64,000 nt of DNA from Ureibacillus composti (GCA_030348875.1 JAUCEP010000002.1:2869001-2933000); one strand, 5' to 3'; counted from the stretch's first letter, positions 1 through 10,634 are shown. Translations and numbers: made by a program. The notes: a model not told the origin generated them from the sequence alone.

Positions 1-175
1 ATCTAAATATTTTCTACAAAAAATGTTTAATTTTATCTAAGAATCGACCATTTCCATTCTTAGGTCTTTTATAAACTAATATACCTTAATTGTAACACTT
101 CAAATGAACGTAAGTTAACGTTTAACTCTCTGTTTTAACAAAGACTTATTTTTATTATTAAAAAAGTGCATAAAA

Positions 176-210
176 AAGAACCTTCAATCCAAAATGAATT
201 GAAGGTTCTT
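176..210 (-). terminator. Rho-independent terminator of mqo
   Basis: A 13-bp perfect stem (AAGAACCTTCAAT pairing with ATTGAAGGTTCTT) lies just past the mqo stop codon. A T-run follows it on the minus strand. Confidence 0.85.
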
Positions 211-231
211 GATATATTCAATACTATCTAA

Positions 232-1734
232 TTAGCTATGAACTTCCTCTTTTGTAGCCAAGCCAAGAGTCTCCGAAGTTGAAGCAAAGATTTTTTCATA
301 TAAATCTGGGTTTTCCATTAAAGATTTACCATAAGACGGAATCATTTCTTTAATTTTTGGTTCCCAAGCTTTCATTTCTTGTGGGAAACATTTATTCATA
401 ACTTGAAGCATTACGTGAACAGCAGTTGAAGCACCAGGTGAAGCACCTAATAATGCTGCAATTGATCCGTCAGCTGCGCTAACAACCTCTGTACCAAATT
501 GAAGTGTACCTTTACCACCAGCTTCAGTATCTTTAATTACTTGTACACGCTGACCAGCAACTACGATATCCCAGTCATCACTTTCAGCATTTGGGATAAA
601 CTCACGTAATTCTTCCATACGTTGTTCTTTAGAAAGTAGAACTTGTTGAATTAAATATTTAGTTAATGCCATTTCTTTAACGCCAGCCGCTAATAAAGTC
701 GTAATATTATGCGGTTTTACAGTAGAGATTAAATCCATATTTGAACCTGTTTTTAGGAACTTAGGTGAGAAGCCAGCAAACGGTCCAAATAATAATGATT
801 TTTTGTTGTCGATAAAGCGAGTGTCAAGATGCGGAACTGACATTGGTGGTGCACCAACTTTTGCTTTTCCGTATACTTTCGCATGGTGTTTCTCAACAAC
901 TTCTTGATTTTTACAAACCATGAATAAACCGCTTACAGGGAATCCTCCGATATGTTTACCTTCAGGAATACCTGATTTTTGAAGTAACTCTAAGCTTCCT
1001 CCACCTGCTCCAAGGAAGACGAATTTTGACTCATAGTATTTTGCTTTACAGCCAACAAGATCATTTACTTTAACTTGCCATAAGCCTTCTTTCGTACGTT
1101 TAACATCATAAACACTATGTTTATAGTTAATTTCAACGCCTTTAGACTCTAAATGATCAATTAACATACGAGTTAAAGCACCAAAGTTAACATCTGTACC
1201 GTATTCAACTTTTGTTGCTGCGATTGGTTCATTATCTGTACGACCTTCCATGATTAATGGGAACCATTCCATTAATTTTTTAGGGTCTTCAGTAAATTCC
1301 ATACCTTTAAATAAAAGGTTTTTAGATAACGCTTCATAACGTTTCTTTAGGAAGTCCACATTTTTAGAACCTTGTACCATACTCATGTGTGGTATAGGCA
1401 TGATAAAATCTTCTGGATTTTGTATCAGCTTACGGTCAACTAAATAAGACCAAAATTGTCTTGAAAGGTGGAACTGTTCGTTAATATTAATTGCTTTTTT
1501 AATATCAATTGAACCATCTGATTTTTCAGATGTATAGTTAAGTTCACATAGTGCTGAATGCCCTGTTCCAGCATTATTCCACTCATTAGAACTTTCTTCT
1601 CCAGCTTTCTCAAGGCCTTCGAATACTTTAATTTCCCATTCAGGTTTTAACTCTTTAAGTAGTGTACCTAATGTAGCACTCATAATTCCAGCGCCAATTA
1701 AAATAACGTCTGTTTTAATTACTCTGTCGCTCAT
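232..1734 (-). CDS. mqo: Malate:quinone oxidoreductase
   Basis: The 500-residue product is an FAD-dependent, membrane-associated enzyme that oxidises L-malate to oxaloacetate and passes electrons to menaquinone. The N-terminus carries a dinucleotide-binding motif ([10 protein letters not shown], about residues 15-24). The family signatures [17 protein letters not shown] (about 51-67) and [10 protein letters not shown] near the C-terminus are present, and the length is typical of Mqo. The gene is monocistronic with its own terminator. A roughly 1-kb AT-rich region lies upstream, with a repeated TATAAT-containing box that may be tandem promoters. With the quinol oxidase on the opposite side of the next gene, it fits a menaquinone-based aerobic chain. 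Confidence 0.95.
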   Translation of the reverse strand: MSDRVIKTDVILIGAGIMSATLGTLLKELKPEWEIKVFEGLEKAGEESSNEWNNAGTGHSALCELNYTSEKSDGSIDIKKAININEQFHLSRQFWSYLVDRKLIQNPEDFIMPIPHMSMVQGSKNVDFLKKRYEALSKNLLFKGMEFTEDPKKLMEWFPLIMEGRTDNEPIAATKVEYGTDVNFGALTRMLIDHLESKGVEINYKHSVYDVKRTKEGLWQVKVNDLVGCKAKYYESKFVFLGAGGGSLELLQKSGIPEGKHIGGFPVSGLFMVCKNQEVVEKHHAKVYGKAKVGAPPMSVPHLDTRFIDNKKSLLFGPFAGFSPKFLKTGSNMDLISTVKPHNITTLLAAGVKEMALTKYLIQQVLLSKEQRMEELREFIPNAESDDWDIVVAGQRVQVIKDTEAGGKGTLQFGTEVVSAADGSIAALLGASPGASTAVHVMLQVMNKCFPQEMKAWEPKIKEMIPSYGKSLMENPDLYEKIFASTSETLGLATKEEVHS

Positions 1735-2756
1735 CTATACCAACCTTTTCCCCTAATATTTGCAAAAAAGATGCCGTCTACTTCTTAGGCATTTAATAAC
1801 TTCACAAGACCTAGCCACACAACTTTTTTGTAATAGTAATAATCATAGCGTATCTATTATATTACAATTATTTATAGATTCAACTATCTACTATTATATC
1901 ATACTTAAATATTTTAATGTGTCGTAATACATCTATTATTATATCATAAAGCGATTACGTTCATATAACACAATGTTAAGAGTTTTTGGAGAACATTGCT
2001 ATCTTTTGATGGATTTTACTATCAATTAATAAGATTATAGAGTTGAATATGTCATACTCATTAAAGTATCCTCCCATAGTAACAACTTCTAATCTAGCAA
2101 ACCTTTCATTGAAAAAGGCCCCTATTAGTTTATAAAGTATTCCTATTAATAAATCAACATTTTTTTCAATAAATCGACACATATAGTGAAAATGAAGATA
2201 ATATAGTTACTTAAATAGAATCAGAATCATTAAAGAAAGAATATGTAAGTTTAATATCTCCTAATGTCCCCTTTTCCAAAATTCAGTCAATATGTAAAGT
2301 TGATCATATTAAGTTGATTTAATGACAATTGTATGTTCGCTCAGTTTTCCATCCAACTAATACTCTTTAATTTGAAAAATAATAGCACCTAAAATTGATA
2401 ACGCTTTCATTTATATAAGAAATAAACCCAATTTATGATGAAAACCTTCTATTATATAGTTTAATTTTTAAGTAATGAACTAATTATTCTGGAAATGATG
2501 ATCTTCTATTTCTTTAATTAAAGTTAGTGATCAACTTTTTAATTACGTTTGAATTTTTACCGATAGTAAATACTAACAAAGTTTAACGAAATTAAATACG
2601 ATAGTCTTTGAAAATACTTTAAAGATGTGACATAATTTATTTAATTTAAGAAATGTCATAAAATTCTTACCCTTTTCCCATTAAATCTCTATTTAATTTA
2701 TTTAGAAAGCTAAACTATAGGAAAAGACGTAAAAATAAAAGGAGGATTTACTTATC
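1735..2756. other. Long AT-rich intergenic region with a near-perfect 18-bp direct repeat
   Basis: No convincing gene is seen in this 1-kb interval. The notable structure is an 18-bp direct repeat at 1886-1903 and 1931-1948 (17 of 18 identical), with a weaker partial copy around 1852. Read on the minus strand, each copy contains TATAAT, so these may be tandem -10 boxes for mqo. A 68-codon minus-strand frame at 1976-2182 lacks a good ribosome site for its full length and I do not call it. Confidence 0.5.
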
Positions 2757-3716
2757 ATGGAAAATAATAAAAAAATTATTGACTGTACCATCCGTGACGG
2801 TGGTTTAGTAAACAATTGGGACTTCAGTGTTGAATTTGTTCAAGACCTATATAATTCCCTAAGCGATGCTGGTGTAGAATACATGGAAATCGGTTATAAA
2901 AATTCTCCAAAACTTTTAAATGCAACTGAACCAAATCATTGGAGATTTCTTGATGATCAATTCTTAAAAAAAATCATCCCTGAGAAAAAGTACACAAAAT
3001 TATCCGCTCTAGTAGATATTGGACGTGTCGATCCAAACGACATTTTACCACGCGAAGAAAGTTTACTAGATATGATTCGTGTGGCATGTTATATCCGCGA
3101 AGTCGATAAAGGTTTAGAACTGATTCAAATGTTCCATGAATTAGGATATGAGACATCACTAAATATCATGGCTTTATCTAGTGTGCCTGAACATCAACTA
3201 ATTGAAGCATTTGAAATGGTAAACAACAGCCCAGTCGATGTTGTATATATTGTAGATTCTTTTGGAAGTCTAGATCCTGATAATATTGAACACCAAGTGA
3301 AAAAGTTCCAATCATTACTTCCAAATAAGCAGCTTGGTATTCATACGCATAACAATATGCAATTAGCTTTCGCTAATACATTAACTGCAATTCGAAATGG
3401 CGTTACATTCATGGACTCCTCTGTATATGGTATGGGTCGTGCTGCAGGTAATTGTCACACTGAACTTCTTGTAAGTTACGTACAAAAAACAAGTTATGAG
3501 CTAAAACCTATTCTTGGCTTCATTGAAAAACACATGTTAGAAATGCGTGAAAATTGGGAATGGGGTTATATTATTCCCTACATGATTTCAGGTGTACTAA
3601 ATGAACACCCACGTGTTGCAATGGCATATCGTAATAGTCCAGAACGCGATCAATTCGTCAACTTTTATGACAAGGTGACAACACCGGAAGCATCTATATC
3701 GCCTAATTTAAAATAA
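2757..3716 (+). CDS. DRE-TIM metallolyase / aldolase catalytic domain protein
   Basis: The 319-residue protein belongs to the HMG-CoA lyase / isopropylmalate synthase / 4-hydroxy-2-oxovalerate aldolase superfamily. Visible motifs are the metal- and substrate-binding TIRDGG (11-16), the metal-ligand motif HTHNN (196-200) and the glycine-rich GMGRAAGNCHTE (225-236). It has no leucine-regulatory domain, so it is not a full LeuA or homocitrate synthase. A strong Shine-Dalgarno site (AAAGGAGG, 2740-2747) fixes the ATG start. It stands alone with its own terminator and neighbours give no pathway clue. The substrate cannot be assigned; a carbon-carbon lyase or aldolase role is known of the family only. 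Confidence 0.85.
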   Translation: MENNKKIIDCTIRDGGLVNNWDFSVEFVQDLYNSLSDAGVEYMEIGYKNSPKLLNATEPNHWRFLDDQFLKKIIPEKKYTKLSALVDIGRVDPNDILPREESLLDMIRVACYIREVDKGLELIQMFHELGYETSLNIMALSSVPEHQLIEAFEMVNNSPVDVVYIVDSFGSLDPDNIEHQVKKFQSLLPNKQLGIHTHNNMQLAFANTLTAIRNGVTFMDSSVYGMGRAAGNCHTELLVSYVQKTSYELKPILGFIEKHMLEMRENWEWGYIIPYMISGVLNEHPRVAMAYRNSPERDQFVNFYDKVTTPEASISPNLK

Positions 3717-3741
3717 CATTTTACATTTAATAAATTTAAGG

Positions 3742-3770
3742 GGCGTCCTAATAATTAGGATGCCTTTTAT
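3742..3770 (+). terminator. Terminator after the aldolase-like gene
   Basis: The inverted repeat GGCGTCCTAA/TTAGGATGCC (one G-T pair) is followed by TTTTATTCTT. Confidence 0.75.
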
Positions 3771-4279
3771 TCTTGTCTGCTTTAGTATTTAGTAATATGT
3801 GTACTTTCCTCTTCGATTTACTTCAACACCTGTTATAAATGGAAATCAAGTGTTCACTTACTCTAAATGTTTTACATCTCCTTCCCTACATCAAACTAGT
3901 CCTTAAAAAGCGAAAAAACATAGATTTTATGCAATAGCGACGAACTTTTCTTAAAGTTGCCTAAAATTTTCTCACTATCGTATATTCGAGTTTTTTTCTT
4001 TACTTTTTCAAAAAAATTTTGATGGATACCGTCAAAATTATTATTTTTCACTTAAAATGTAAGCATTTTCATTTAAAATTTCTATAAGATTCCAATTGTG
4101 GATTGAAACTAGCTAAATAGTGAACACTTCGTGAAAAACCTATGACTAGTTGGTGAACCTTTTGTGAATTCGACAAATTTTACTCTCATTTTCATAGTGA
4201 AAACATTACAATAGCAATATAGCGTTGAGGGAATGTCATTTGATGATGTTCTTTCAATTTATAAGGAAGGTGTATAATC
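3771..4279. other. Intergenic region upstream of qoxABCD with repeated GTGAA boxes
   Basis: No gene is seen. Close to the operon there are two 16-bp related elements, GTGAACACTTCGTGAA (4120-4135) and GTGAACCTTTTGTGAA (4153-4168), 33 bp apart. A third degenerate copy, GTGAAAACATTACAA, begins at 4197. The arrangement suggests binding of a regulator on one face of the helix; the regulator is unknown. Confidence 0.5.
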
Positions 4280-5206
4280 TTGTTAAGAAAAAAGTGGACA
4301 TTTTTAGCGTCCATGATGGCACTTGTTCTGATTCTATCAGGCTGTGAACCTCTATTAGTTTTAGATCCTAAAGGACCACAGGCTGAACGCCAAGCAAGTG
4401 ACATTATGTTGTCGATTGGTATCATGTCATTCATTGTTATTGTTGTTATGGTAATTTTGGCAGTCATATTATTCAAATATCGCGCTTCAAAATTACCTGA
4501 CGATTATGAACCACCTCATATTGAGGGTAATCACATAGTAGAAGCAATTTGTGTAGGTATTCCAGTATTAATTGTTGCTTACTTATCATTTGTTTCTGTG
4601 CAAAGTAACTATATTGTTGAGTCAGCACCTGTAGGTTATGAAGAACAAGAACCTTTAGTTGTTTATGCGTCTTCATCTGACTGGAAATGGCATTTTAGTT
4701 ATCCAGAACAAGGAATTGAGACAGTAAACTATTTATATGTTCCAACTGATCGCCCATTAGAATTCAAACTTTATTCATACGGGCCAATCACAAGTTTCTG
4801 GATTCCACAACTTGGTGGACAAAAATATGCGATGGCAGACATGGTGACTACTTTACACTTAGCAGCTGACGAACCAGGTGAAATGATGGGACGAAATGCT
4901 AACTTCAGTGGTAAAGGCTTCGCAGAAAATGCATTTAATGTAACAGCAATGTCACAAGCTGATTTTGATGAATGGGTTCAAGAAGTACATGAAACTGCAG
5001 AACCACTTACAGAATCAGAATTCCAAGAATTACTTGAACCAGGTCATTTAGGACAAATGACATTTACTGGTACTCATTTAGAGTTTAGCCCTGCTCCTGA
5101 ACATAATCATGATTCAGAAACTACTGAAACAGAAGCAGATCACTCAGAGCATTCATCTCATGATGAAAGCGAAACAAACGAAGAAACTGATCACAGCGGT
5201 CATTAA
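4280..5206 (+). CDS. qoxA: Cytochrome aa3 quinol oxidase subunit II
   Basis: Subunit II of the terminal menaquinol oxidase, 308 residues. It starts with a lipoprotein signal ending in LILSGC (lipid-anchored Cys22), followed by two transmembrane helices (about 42-66 and 88-108) and an extracytoplasmic cupredoxin-like domain. The CuA cysteines of cytochrome c oxidases are missing, as expected for a quinol oxidase. The C-terminal tail (about 275-308) is rich in His, Glu, Asp and Ser, which is longer and more acidic than usual. The start is TTG, preceded by AAGGAAGG (4263-4270). It is the first gene of qoxABCD. Confidence 0.93.
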   Translation: MLRKKWTFLASMMALVLILSGCEPLLVLDPKGPQAERQASDIMLSIGIMSFIVIVVMVILAVILFKYRASKLPDDYEPPHIEGNHIVEAICVGIPVLIVAYLSFVSVQSNYIVESAPVGYEEQEPLVVYASSSDWKWHFSYPEQGIETVNYLYVPTDRPLEFKLYSYGPITSFWIPQLGGQKYAMADMVTTLHLAADEPGEMMGRNANFSGKGFAENAFNVTAMSQADFDEWVQEVHETAEPLTESEFQELLEPGHLGQMTFTGTHLEFSPAPEHNHDSETTETEADHSEHSSHDESETNEETDHSGH

Positions 5207-5261
5207 TTTTAACTAACTAACTAGATTCATATATTTATGGTCTAGAAAGGAGAAATAAAGG

Positions 5262-7244
5262 ATGGAATTCTTCCAACGATTTGCCATACCTCATCCAAGT
5301 CCAGCGATTTATGCATCAATGGTTGCTATTGCGCTAGTTTCCATCGGGATTGTTGTTGGCCTAACATATTTTAAAAAATGGGGTTATTTATGGCGTGAAT
5401 GGTTAACAACTGTTGACCATAAAAAAATTGGGATTATGTACTTACTTTCTGCCCTACTAATGCTTTTCCGTGGTGGCGCAGACGCAATTATGATGCGTGC
5501 ACAACTTGCTACTCCAGAAGCAAAGTTATTAGACGCTCAACACTATAATGAAATTTTCACAACACACGGGGTTGTTATGATCCTGTTCATGGCGATGCCA
5601 TTTATCTTTGCTTTTATGAACTTAATTGTTCCTTTACAAATTGGGGCACGTGACGTAGCGTTCCCTCGATTAAATGCACTAAGCTTCTGGTTATTCTTTG
5701 TCGGAGCGATGTTATTTAATATTTCATTCGTAATTGGTGGTTCACCAGATGCTGGTTGGACATCTTACTTCCCTCTTGCTGGGAATGATTTCAGTACTTC
5801 AGTTGGTACAAACTATTACATGTTAGCTATTCAGATTTCAGGTATTGGGTCATTAATGACAGGTATCAACTTCTGTACGACAATTTTAAAAATGCGTGCA
5901 CCAGGTATGACTTTAATGAAAATGCCAATGTTCACTTGGTCTGCATTCATTGCTAACGTTATTGTAGTATTTGCATTCCCTGTTTTAACAGTTGCCCTAA
6001 TCATGGGTACAGCTGACCGTTTATTTGGTGCAAACTTCTTTACTACTTCAAACGGTGGTATGGATATGCTTTGGGCGAACTTCTTCTGGGTTTGGGGACA
6101 TCCAGAGGTATATATTTTAATCTTGCCTGCATTCGGTCTTTACAGTGAAATTATTTCAACGTTCTCTGGCCGTAACCTATATGGTTATAAATCAATGGTA
6201 TGGTCTATGGTGTTAATTTCCCTACTATCATTCTTAGTATGGACTCACCACTTCTTTACAATGGGTCAAGGTGCCCTTACAAACAGTATCTTCTCTATTA
6301 CAACAATGGCGATTGCTGTTCCAACAGGGGTTAAAATCTTTAACTGGTTATTTACAATGTGGAAAGGGAAAATCCGCTTTACCACTCCTATGCTTTACTC
6401 AGTAGGATTTATTCCACTATTCACAATTGGTGGAGTTACTGGGGTAATGCTTGCGATGTCAGCTGCGGACTACCAATACCATAATACAATGTTCTTGGTA
6501 GCTCACTTCCATAACACAATTATTCCTGGTGTCGTATTTGCGATGCTAGCTGGTTTAACTTATTATTGGCCAAAATTCTTTGGCTTTATGCTAAATGAAA
6601 AAATCGGTAAAACTACTTTCTGGTTTATTGCTGTAGGTTTCGTACTTGCCTTCTTCCCAATGTATATCACTGGTTTAGATGGTCAAGCACGTCGTATGTA
6701 CACTTACTCAGAATCAACAGGCTTTGGTCCATTAAACATGTTATCATTCTTCGGTGGTGCTTTAATGGCAATTGCCTTCTTATTAATCGTATATAACATT
6801 TGGTATAGTTTCAAAAATTCACCAAGAGATATCGGTAGTGACCCATGGGATGCACGTTCTTTAGAATGGGCTACTCATACACCAGTACCAGAATATAACT
6901 TTGCTCGTCTACCACAAATTAGTTCAAGTCAAGCTTTCTGGGATTCTAAGAAAAATGGTCATGTATTATTCAAAGGTGAAATCGAAGACATTCACATGCC
7001 TAATAACAGTGGCGTACCATTCGTAATGTCTTGTATTTTCTTCGTTGCAGGATTCTCATTCGTCTTCGCACTATGGGTTCCAGCAGTGATTGCTTTAATC
7101 GGAGTTTTCGTATGTATGACTCTTCGTTCATTCGAACAAGATCATGGATACCATATCCATGCAAAAGAAGTTAAAGAAACAGAAGCAAAATATGGGGAGG
7201 TGCTAAATAATGAAGATCGATCACGCGCAACCTCTAGAGTATAG
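5262..7244 (+). CDS. qoxB: Cytochrome aa3 quinol oxidase subunit I
   Basis: The 660-residue catalytic subunit contains haem a, haem a3 and CuB, reduces O2 to water and pumps protons. Visible signatures are WGHPEVYIL, with the CuB histidine and the Tyr that cross-links to it, the pair of CuB histidines in [10 protein letters not shown], and HFHNTIIPG with the haem ligands. It has about 14-15 membrane helices. AGAAAGGAG precedes the ATG. The 3' end overlaps qoxC by 35 nt, implying translational coupling. Confidence 0.96.
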   Translation: MEFFQRFAIPHPSPAIYASMVAIALVSIGIVVGLTYFKKWGYLWREWLTTVDHKKIGIMYLLSALLMLFRGGADAIMMRAQLATPEAKLLDAQHYNEIFTTHGVVMILFMAMPFIFAFMNLIVPLQIGARDVAFPRLNALSFWLFFVGAMLFNISFVIGGSPDAGWTSYFPLAGNDFSTSVGTNYYMLAIQISGIGSLMTGINFCTTILKMRAPGMTLMKMPMFTWSAFIANVIVVFAFPVLTVALIMGTADRLFGANFFTTSNGGMDMLWANFFWVWGHPEVYILILPAFGLYSEIISTFSGRNLYGYKSMVWSMVLISLLSFLVWTHHFFTMGQGALTNSIFSITTMAIAVPTGVKIFNWLFTMWKGKIRFTTPMLYSVGFIPLFTIGGVTGVMLAMSAADYQYHNTMFLVAHFHNTIIPGVVFAMLAGLTYYWPKFFGFMLNEKIGKTTFWFIAVGFVLAFFPMYITGLDGQARRMYTYSESTGFGPLNMLSFFGGALMAIAFLLIVYNIWYSFKNSPRDIGSDPWDARSLEWATHTPVPEYNFARLPQISSSQAFWDSKKNGHVLFKGEIEDIHMPNNSGVPFVMSCIFFVAGFSFVFALWVPAVIALIGVFVCMTLRSFEQDHGYHIHAKEVKETEAKYGEVLNNEDRSRATSRV

Positions 7245-7806
7245 TACTGATCAAAATCAGTTAAATATTTTAGGATTTTGGATTTTCCTTGGTGCTGAAA
7301 TTATGCTGTTCGCTACATTATTTACAGCATATTTCACATTATCACATCGTACAGGTAGTGGACCAACTGCAGCAGAGATTTTTGAAATCACGCCTGTTCT
7401 TATTGAAACATTCGCGCTTTTAACAAGTAGTTTCACAATTGGTCTAGGTATTCACGCGATGAGACTTGGTCGCAAAAATGCGATGCTTACTTTCTTCGGG
7501 ATTACCCTACTTTTAGGTCTTGTCTTCCTAGGAGTTGAGATATTTGAATTTAGACACTTCTATCACGTTGGCGCAACGTATCAAACAAGTGCATTTACAT
7601 CAGCACTGATGACAACATTAGGAACACACGGTGCCCACGTAACACTAGGGTTATTCTGGGGTACATTCATTATGATTCAAGTGAAAAAACGTGGATTAAC
7701 ACCACAAACAGCGAATAAATCATTTATCTTCTCTCTTTACTGGCATTTCTTAGATGTAGTTTGGATCTTTATCTTCAGCTTCATCTATTTGAAAGGAATG
7801 ATGTAA
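7210..7806 (+). CDS. qoxC: Cytochrome aa3 quinol oxidase subunit III
   Basis: A haem-copper oxidase subunit III family protein of 198 residues with five predicted membrane helices. Typical features are [16 protein letters not shown] near the N-terminus and [17 protein letters not shown] at the C-terminus. The start lies inside the end of qoxB, with the SD sequence TGGGGAGG at 7195-7202, still within the qoxB coding sequence. Confidence 0.95.
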   Translation: MKIDHAQPLEYSTDQNQLNILGFWIFLGAEIMLFATLFTAYFTLSHRTGSGPTAAEIFEITPVLIETFALLTSSFTIGLGIHAMRLGRKNAMLTFFGITLLLGLVFLGVEIFEFRHFYHVGATYQTSAFTSALMTTLGTHGAHVTLGLFWGTFIMIQVKKRGLTPQTANKSFIFSLYWHFLDVVWIFIFSFIYLKGMM

Positions 7807-7807
7807 T

Positions 7808-8089
7808 ATGAAAGAATTGTTTCCTGCCAAACAGGTGATGGGCTTTGTCTTTTCATTAGTTCTAACAGTGATTGCCCTATTCGTTTACTACACTGATATG
7901 TCATTCAAAGTTGGTATGACAGTCTTGCTAGTAACTGCTTTTATACAAGCTTCCCTACAGCTTGTAGTATTCATGCATGCTGGTGAATCAAAAGACGGTA
8001 CAGCAATTTACACAAACGTACTTTATGGTGTTATCATCGCTGTTGTTACAGTATTCGGTTCATTATTAATTTTACTTTGGGATATGTAA
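7808..8089 (+). CDS. qoxD: Cytochrome aa3 quinol oxidase subunit IV
   Basis: A 93-residue protein with three membrane helices, matching the small subunit IV of bacterial quinol oxidases in size, position and pattern (QLVVFMHAGE in the middle). It starts one base after the qoxC stop. A strong terminator follows immediately, closing the operon. Confidence 0.93.
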   Translation: MKELFPAKQVMGFVFSLVLTVIALFVYYTDMSFKVGMTVLLVTAFIQASLQLVVFMHAGESKDGTAIYTNVLYGVIIAVVTVFGSLLILLWDM

Positions 8090-8093
8090 GACC

Positions 8094-8128
8094 AAAAAAA
8101 GCTTGAGATTAAATCTCAAGCTTTTTTT
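8094..8128 (+). terminator. Terminator of qoxABCD
   Basis: AAAAAAAGCTTGAGATT pairs with AATCTCAAGCTTTTTTT; the A/T flanks allow it to work in both directions. Confidence 0.9.
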
Positions 8129-8182
8129 ATTTAACACCCCTTCTTCTCAGGCATTGCCAATAGAAGACCCTCTTGTTCTAAT

Positions 8183-8395
8183 TTAAACTACCTCTTCAAA
8201 TGTCTCTCTGTTTTTTCTCTTTTTCATTTCCCCATCCAGTATGTCTATAAATAAACCAATCATAAAGACGAATACACTACCTCTAATTAGTTCAATTCCA
8301 TACCAAATGGAAACGTTTCCAGTGACACTTAAAATTAAAAGACCTACACCAAGTACGAAAATTGTTGCAGTTAGATAAATAAAATAATTTAACAT
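8183..8395 (-). CDS. Small two-helix membrane protein
   Basis: Hypothetical protein of 70 residues with two hydrophobic segments (about 4-21 and 33-50) and a basic C-terminal tail containing KKRKNRE. A GTG nine bases further upstream is also in frame, but it lies inside the GGGGTGA that best serves as Shine-Dalgarno site for the ATG at 8395, so I prefer the ATG. No family is recognised. It converges on the qox operon. Confidence 0.6.
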   Translation of the reverse strand: MLNYFIYLTATIFVLGVGLLILSVTGNVSIWYGIELIRGSVFVFMIGLFIDILDGEMKKRKNRETFEEVV

Positions 8396-8404
8396 TATCG
8401 TCAC

Positions 8405-8767
8405 CCCGTCGCATGTTATTTATACTTATTATTATAATTTATGCAGGCCGTTCACAAAATAGACATAAATTATTGAACTTTTTTTTGAAATTTTATGAAT
8501 TTACTAACATTTTTTATTTAATTTCGAATTTTGTATGAATAAATTCACACTTTTTGAATAAAAATATGACTTTTTTAGAATTAATCCCCTTCTAATCTGA
8601 GGTGTTACAACTATTTATATGTTCAATATTTGTCCCTTTTGATATCGAACATCCATTGATCCCCCTCCACTTTTATTTGGACATTCCAACTTCTCTCTAT
8701 AGAGTTAATTTCATATATTTACAAAGGAATTTATTGTACCAAAAAAATTAGTAAAGGATGGATTTTT
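8405..8767. other. Intergenic region between the small membrane gene and the nitrilase
   Basis: AT-rich, no gene called. It contains an imperfect dyad, TGTATGAATAAATTCACA at 8532-8549, that resembles Rex/FNR-type sites (TGAA-N4-TTCACA). Near 8660-8673 a purine-rich GTGGAGGGGGATC on the minus strand precedes only a 13-codon frame, which I do not call. Confidence 0.3.
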
Positions 8768-9691
8768 GTGTCAAATTGCAAAGTGGCGGTAGTACAAGTA
8801 GGATCAATTGTCATGAATAAAGTAAAATGTATCGATAAAGCAATTACTTACATTCAAGAAGCTGGGGCAAATGGTGCTAACATTATTGTTTTTCCTGAAG
8901 CTTTTATTCCAGCGTATCCTCGGGGATTGAGTTTTGGTGCAGTTGTTGGGAGTCGTTCCAGTGAGGGGCGAAATCAATTCTTACGTTACGCAAAAAATGC
9001 AATTACAGTGCCAGGTCCAGAAACTGAACAACTTGGTGAAGCAGTGAAAAAAGTTGGTGCTTATACGGTTATTGGCGTCATTGAACGAGATGATCATTCA
9101 AGTGGAGGTACTCTTTACTGCACAGCAATATTCTTTGGACCGGACGGAACACTACTGGGTAAACATCGAAAACTTAAACCTACAGGCAGTGAACGGCTCA
9201 TTTGGGGTGAAGGTGATGGTAGTACACTTCCAGTCTTTGAAACGCCCTATGGAAAAATTGGCTCCCTCATTTGTTGGGAAAATTATATGCCTCTTGCACG
9301 TGCAGCTATGTATCAAAAAGGGATTCAAATTTATGTGATACCAACTGCGGATTCTCGTGATTCTTGGTTTGCTTCAATGCGACACATCGCACTTGAAGGG
9401 CGTTGTTTTGTTTTATCGTGTAATCAATATTCAACTAAAGATATGTATGAGGAAGAGGTATTAGAAACAGAGGAAATGAAGAATATGCCCTTCGAAATTA
9501 CTCGCGGTGGCAGTTGCATTGTCAATCCACTTGGTGAATTTTTAGTGGAGCCTGTATTCGGAAAAGAAGATATTTTATACGCTAATTTAGATTTAGATGA
9601 CATCACACGAGGTCATTTTGATTTTGATGTTGTTGGCCATTATGACCGAAAAGATGTATTTCAACTAATAGTCAATGAACAACCACGATAA
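8768..9691 (+). CDS. Nitrilase (carbon-nitrogen hydrolase family)
   Basis: The 307-residue enzyme has the complete Glu-Lys-Cys triad: E44 in VFPEAF, K135 in HRKLKPT and C169 in LICWENYMPL. The CWE(N/H) context and the aromatic-rich region PAYPRGLSFG match true nitrilases, which hydrolyse a nitrile to an acid and ammonia, better than amidases or ureidopropionases. The substrate (aliphatic, arylacetonitrile or cyanide) cannot be told from sequence. The start is GTG behind AAAGGATGG. It appears to be a single-gene transcript and no nitrile-producing genes are adjacent. Confidence 0.88.
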   Translation: MSNCKVAVVQVGSIVMNKVKCIDKAITYIQEAGANGANIIVFPEAFIPAYPRGLSFGAVVGSRSSEGRNQFLRYAKNAITVPGPETEQLGEAVKKVGAYTVIGVIERDDHSSGGTLYCTAIFFGPDGTLLGKHRKLKPTGSERLIWGEGDGSTLPVFETPYGKIGSLICWENYMPLARAAMYQKGIQIYVIPTADSRDSWFASMRHIALEGRCFVLSCNQYSTKDMYEEEVLETEEMKNMPFEITRGGSCIVNPLGEFLVEPVFGKEDILYANLDLDDITRGHFDFDVVGHYDRKDVFQLIVNEQPR

Positions 9692-9937
9692 AGTAGATAA
9701 AAAAACTCGTGGGACAAGTCTGATAGTGTTTTAAGTATGTCCACTTTCATTGATATCATTGGAATGACCATTACTGCAGAGATTTATTTTATTGAGTAAA
9801 AGTTCACCGTAGTTAAATTTTATTTGTATTAAATTCTTCAAATATAACCTATAAGCGAAATAAATAACAAAAAAACAAATAAAGTGAATAATTCACATTC
9901 CAAAATGACACATTAACATTTGGGAGGTGTATGAAAA

Positions 9938-10183
9938 ATGTCAAAAATCATCGGTGTTGAACAATCACTATCAAACGTTGAACAAGCTTTACAAGCTAAA
10001 GGTTATGAAGTAAAACAACTACGCAGTGAACAAGATGCAAAGAATTGTGATTGCTGCGTAATCACTGGACAAGATGAAAACGTTATGGGAATTAGCAACA
10101 TTGTAACAGAAGGATCAGTCATTAACGCTCATGGTCTATCTGCTGACGAAGTTTGCGAACGAGTTGAAAAGCTTTTAAATTAA
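9938..10183 (+). CDS. YkuS / UPF0180 family protein
   Basis: A conserved 81-residue small cytoplasmic protein of Bacillales. The N-terminus [22 protein letters not shown], given here in two parts ([11 protein letters not shown] and [11 protein letters not shown]), and the central [16 protein letters not shown] are characteristic. No function is established. Start ATG follows GGGAGGTG. A palindromic GTGAATAATTCAC lies about 45 bp upstream. Confidence 0.85.
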   Translation: MSKIIGVEQSLSNVEQALQAKGYEVKQLRSEQDAKNCDCCVITGQDENVMGISNIVTEGSVINAHGLSADEVCERVEKLLN

Positions 10184-10188
10184 AAGCC

Positions 10189-10237
10189 AAAAGATGCTGT
10201 CACAAAGTGTTTTTTACCCTTCTGACAGCATCTTTTT
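10189..10237 (+). terminator. Terminator after ykuS-like gene
   Basis: AAAAGATGCTGTCA pairs with TGACAGCATCTTTT and is followed by T residues. Confidence 0.85.
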
Positions 10238-10583
10238 CATGTATAAATAAAGTCAAGTCTGATAACCATCATACATAATGATTTTGATGATTTAAATAAG
10301 TCCTCTGCTAATAACCAAATTTTCTTTTCATTTTTACACTCAATTTGGCGTTTATCAGCTTTTATGCACAAATGATTAGGCATCTCCGCAATTGTACTTC
10401 ATTCTTCAAATGATCCCCAAAACCCAAATTCATAAAGAAACGCTCTTCATTTATCAATTATAGAAAGCTTCTATATTTACTTTTCTTCATACTTCAGATG
10501 TACAACATTATCAATTAAATAATATAAGTAAAAGTTGGAAAGTATTAACCAAGAATACTAGTATTTGCCCTATTAATTTTTGC
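10238..10583. other. AT-rich intergenic region, nothing recognised
   Basis: No open frame with a ribosome site and no strong structure was seen between the ykuS terminator and the promoter region of the SASP gene. Confidence 0.4.
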
Positions 10584-10612
10584 GTATTAAAAAAGAAATA
10601 CAGCACATTCTA
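10584..10612 (+). promoter_or_regulatory. Candidate sigma-G promoter of the alpha/beta SASP gene
   Basis: CATTCTA (10606-10612) matches the sigma-G -10 consensus CATNNTA. GTATT (10584-10588), 17 bp upstream, approximates the -35 GNATN. The position just before the ribosome site makes the leader very short. This is inference. Confidence 0.4.
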
Positions 10613-10634
10613 TATGCACAAGGAGGTGAGAGAC

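Noticed and set aside
1976-2182. 68-codon minus-strand frame upstream of mqo
   Set aside because: No Shine-Dalgarno site at its start, no recognisable domain and a composition expected of AT-rich intergenic DNA. A shorter start at an internal ATG is not better supported.
8660-8673. Purine-rich GTGGAGGGGGATC on the minus strand as a gene start
   Set aside because: The following ATG frame has only 13 codons and no downstream terminator.
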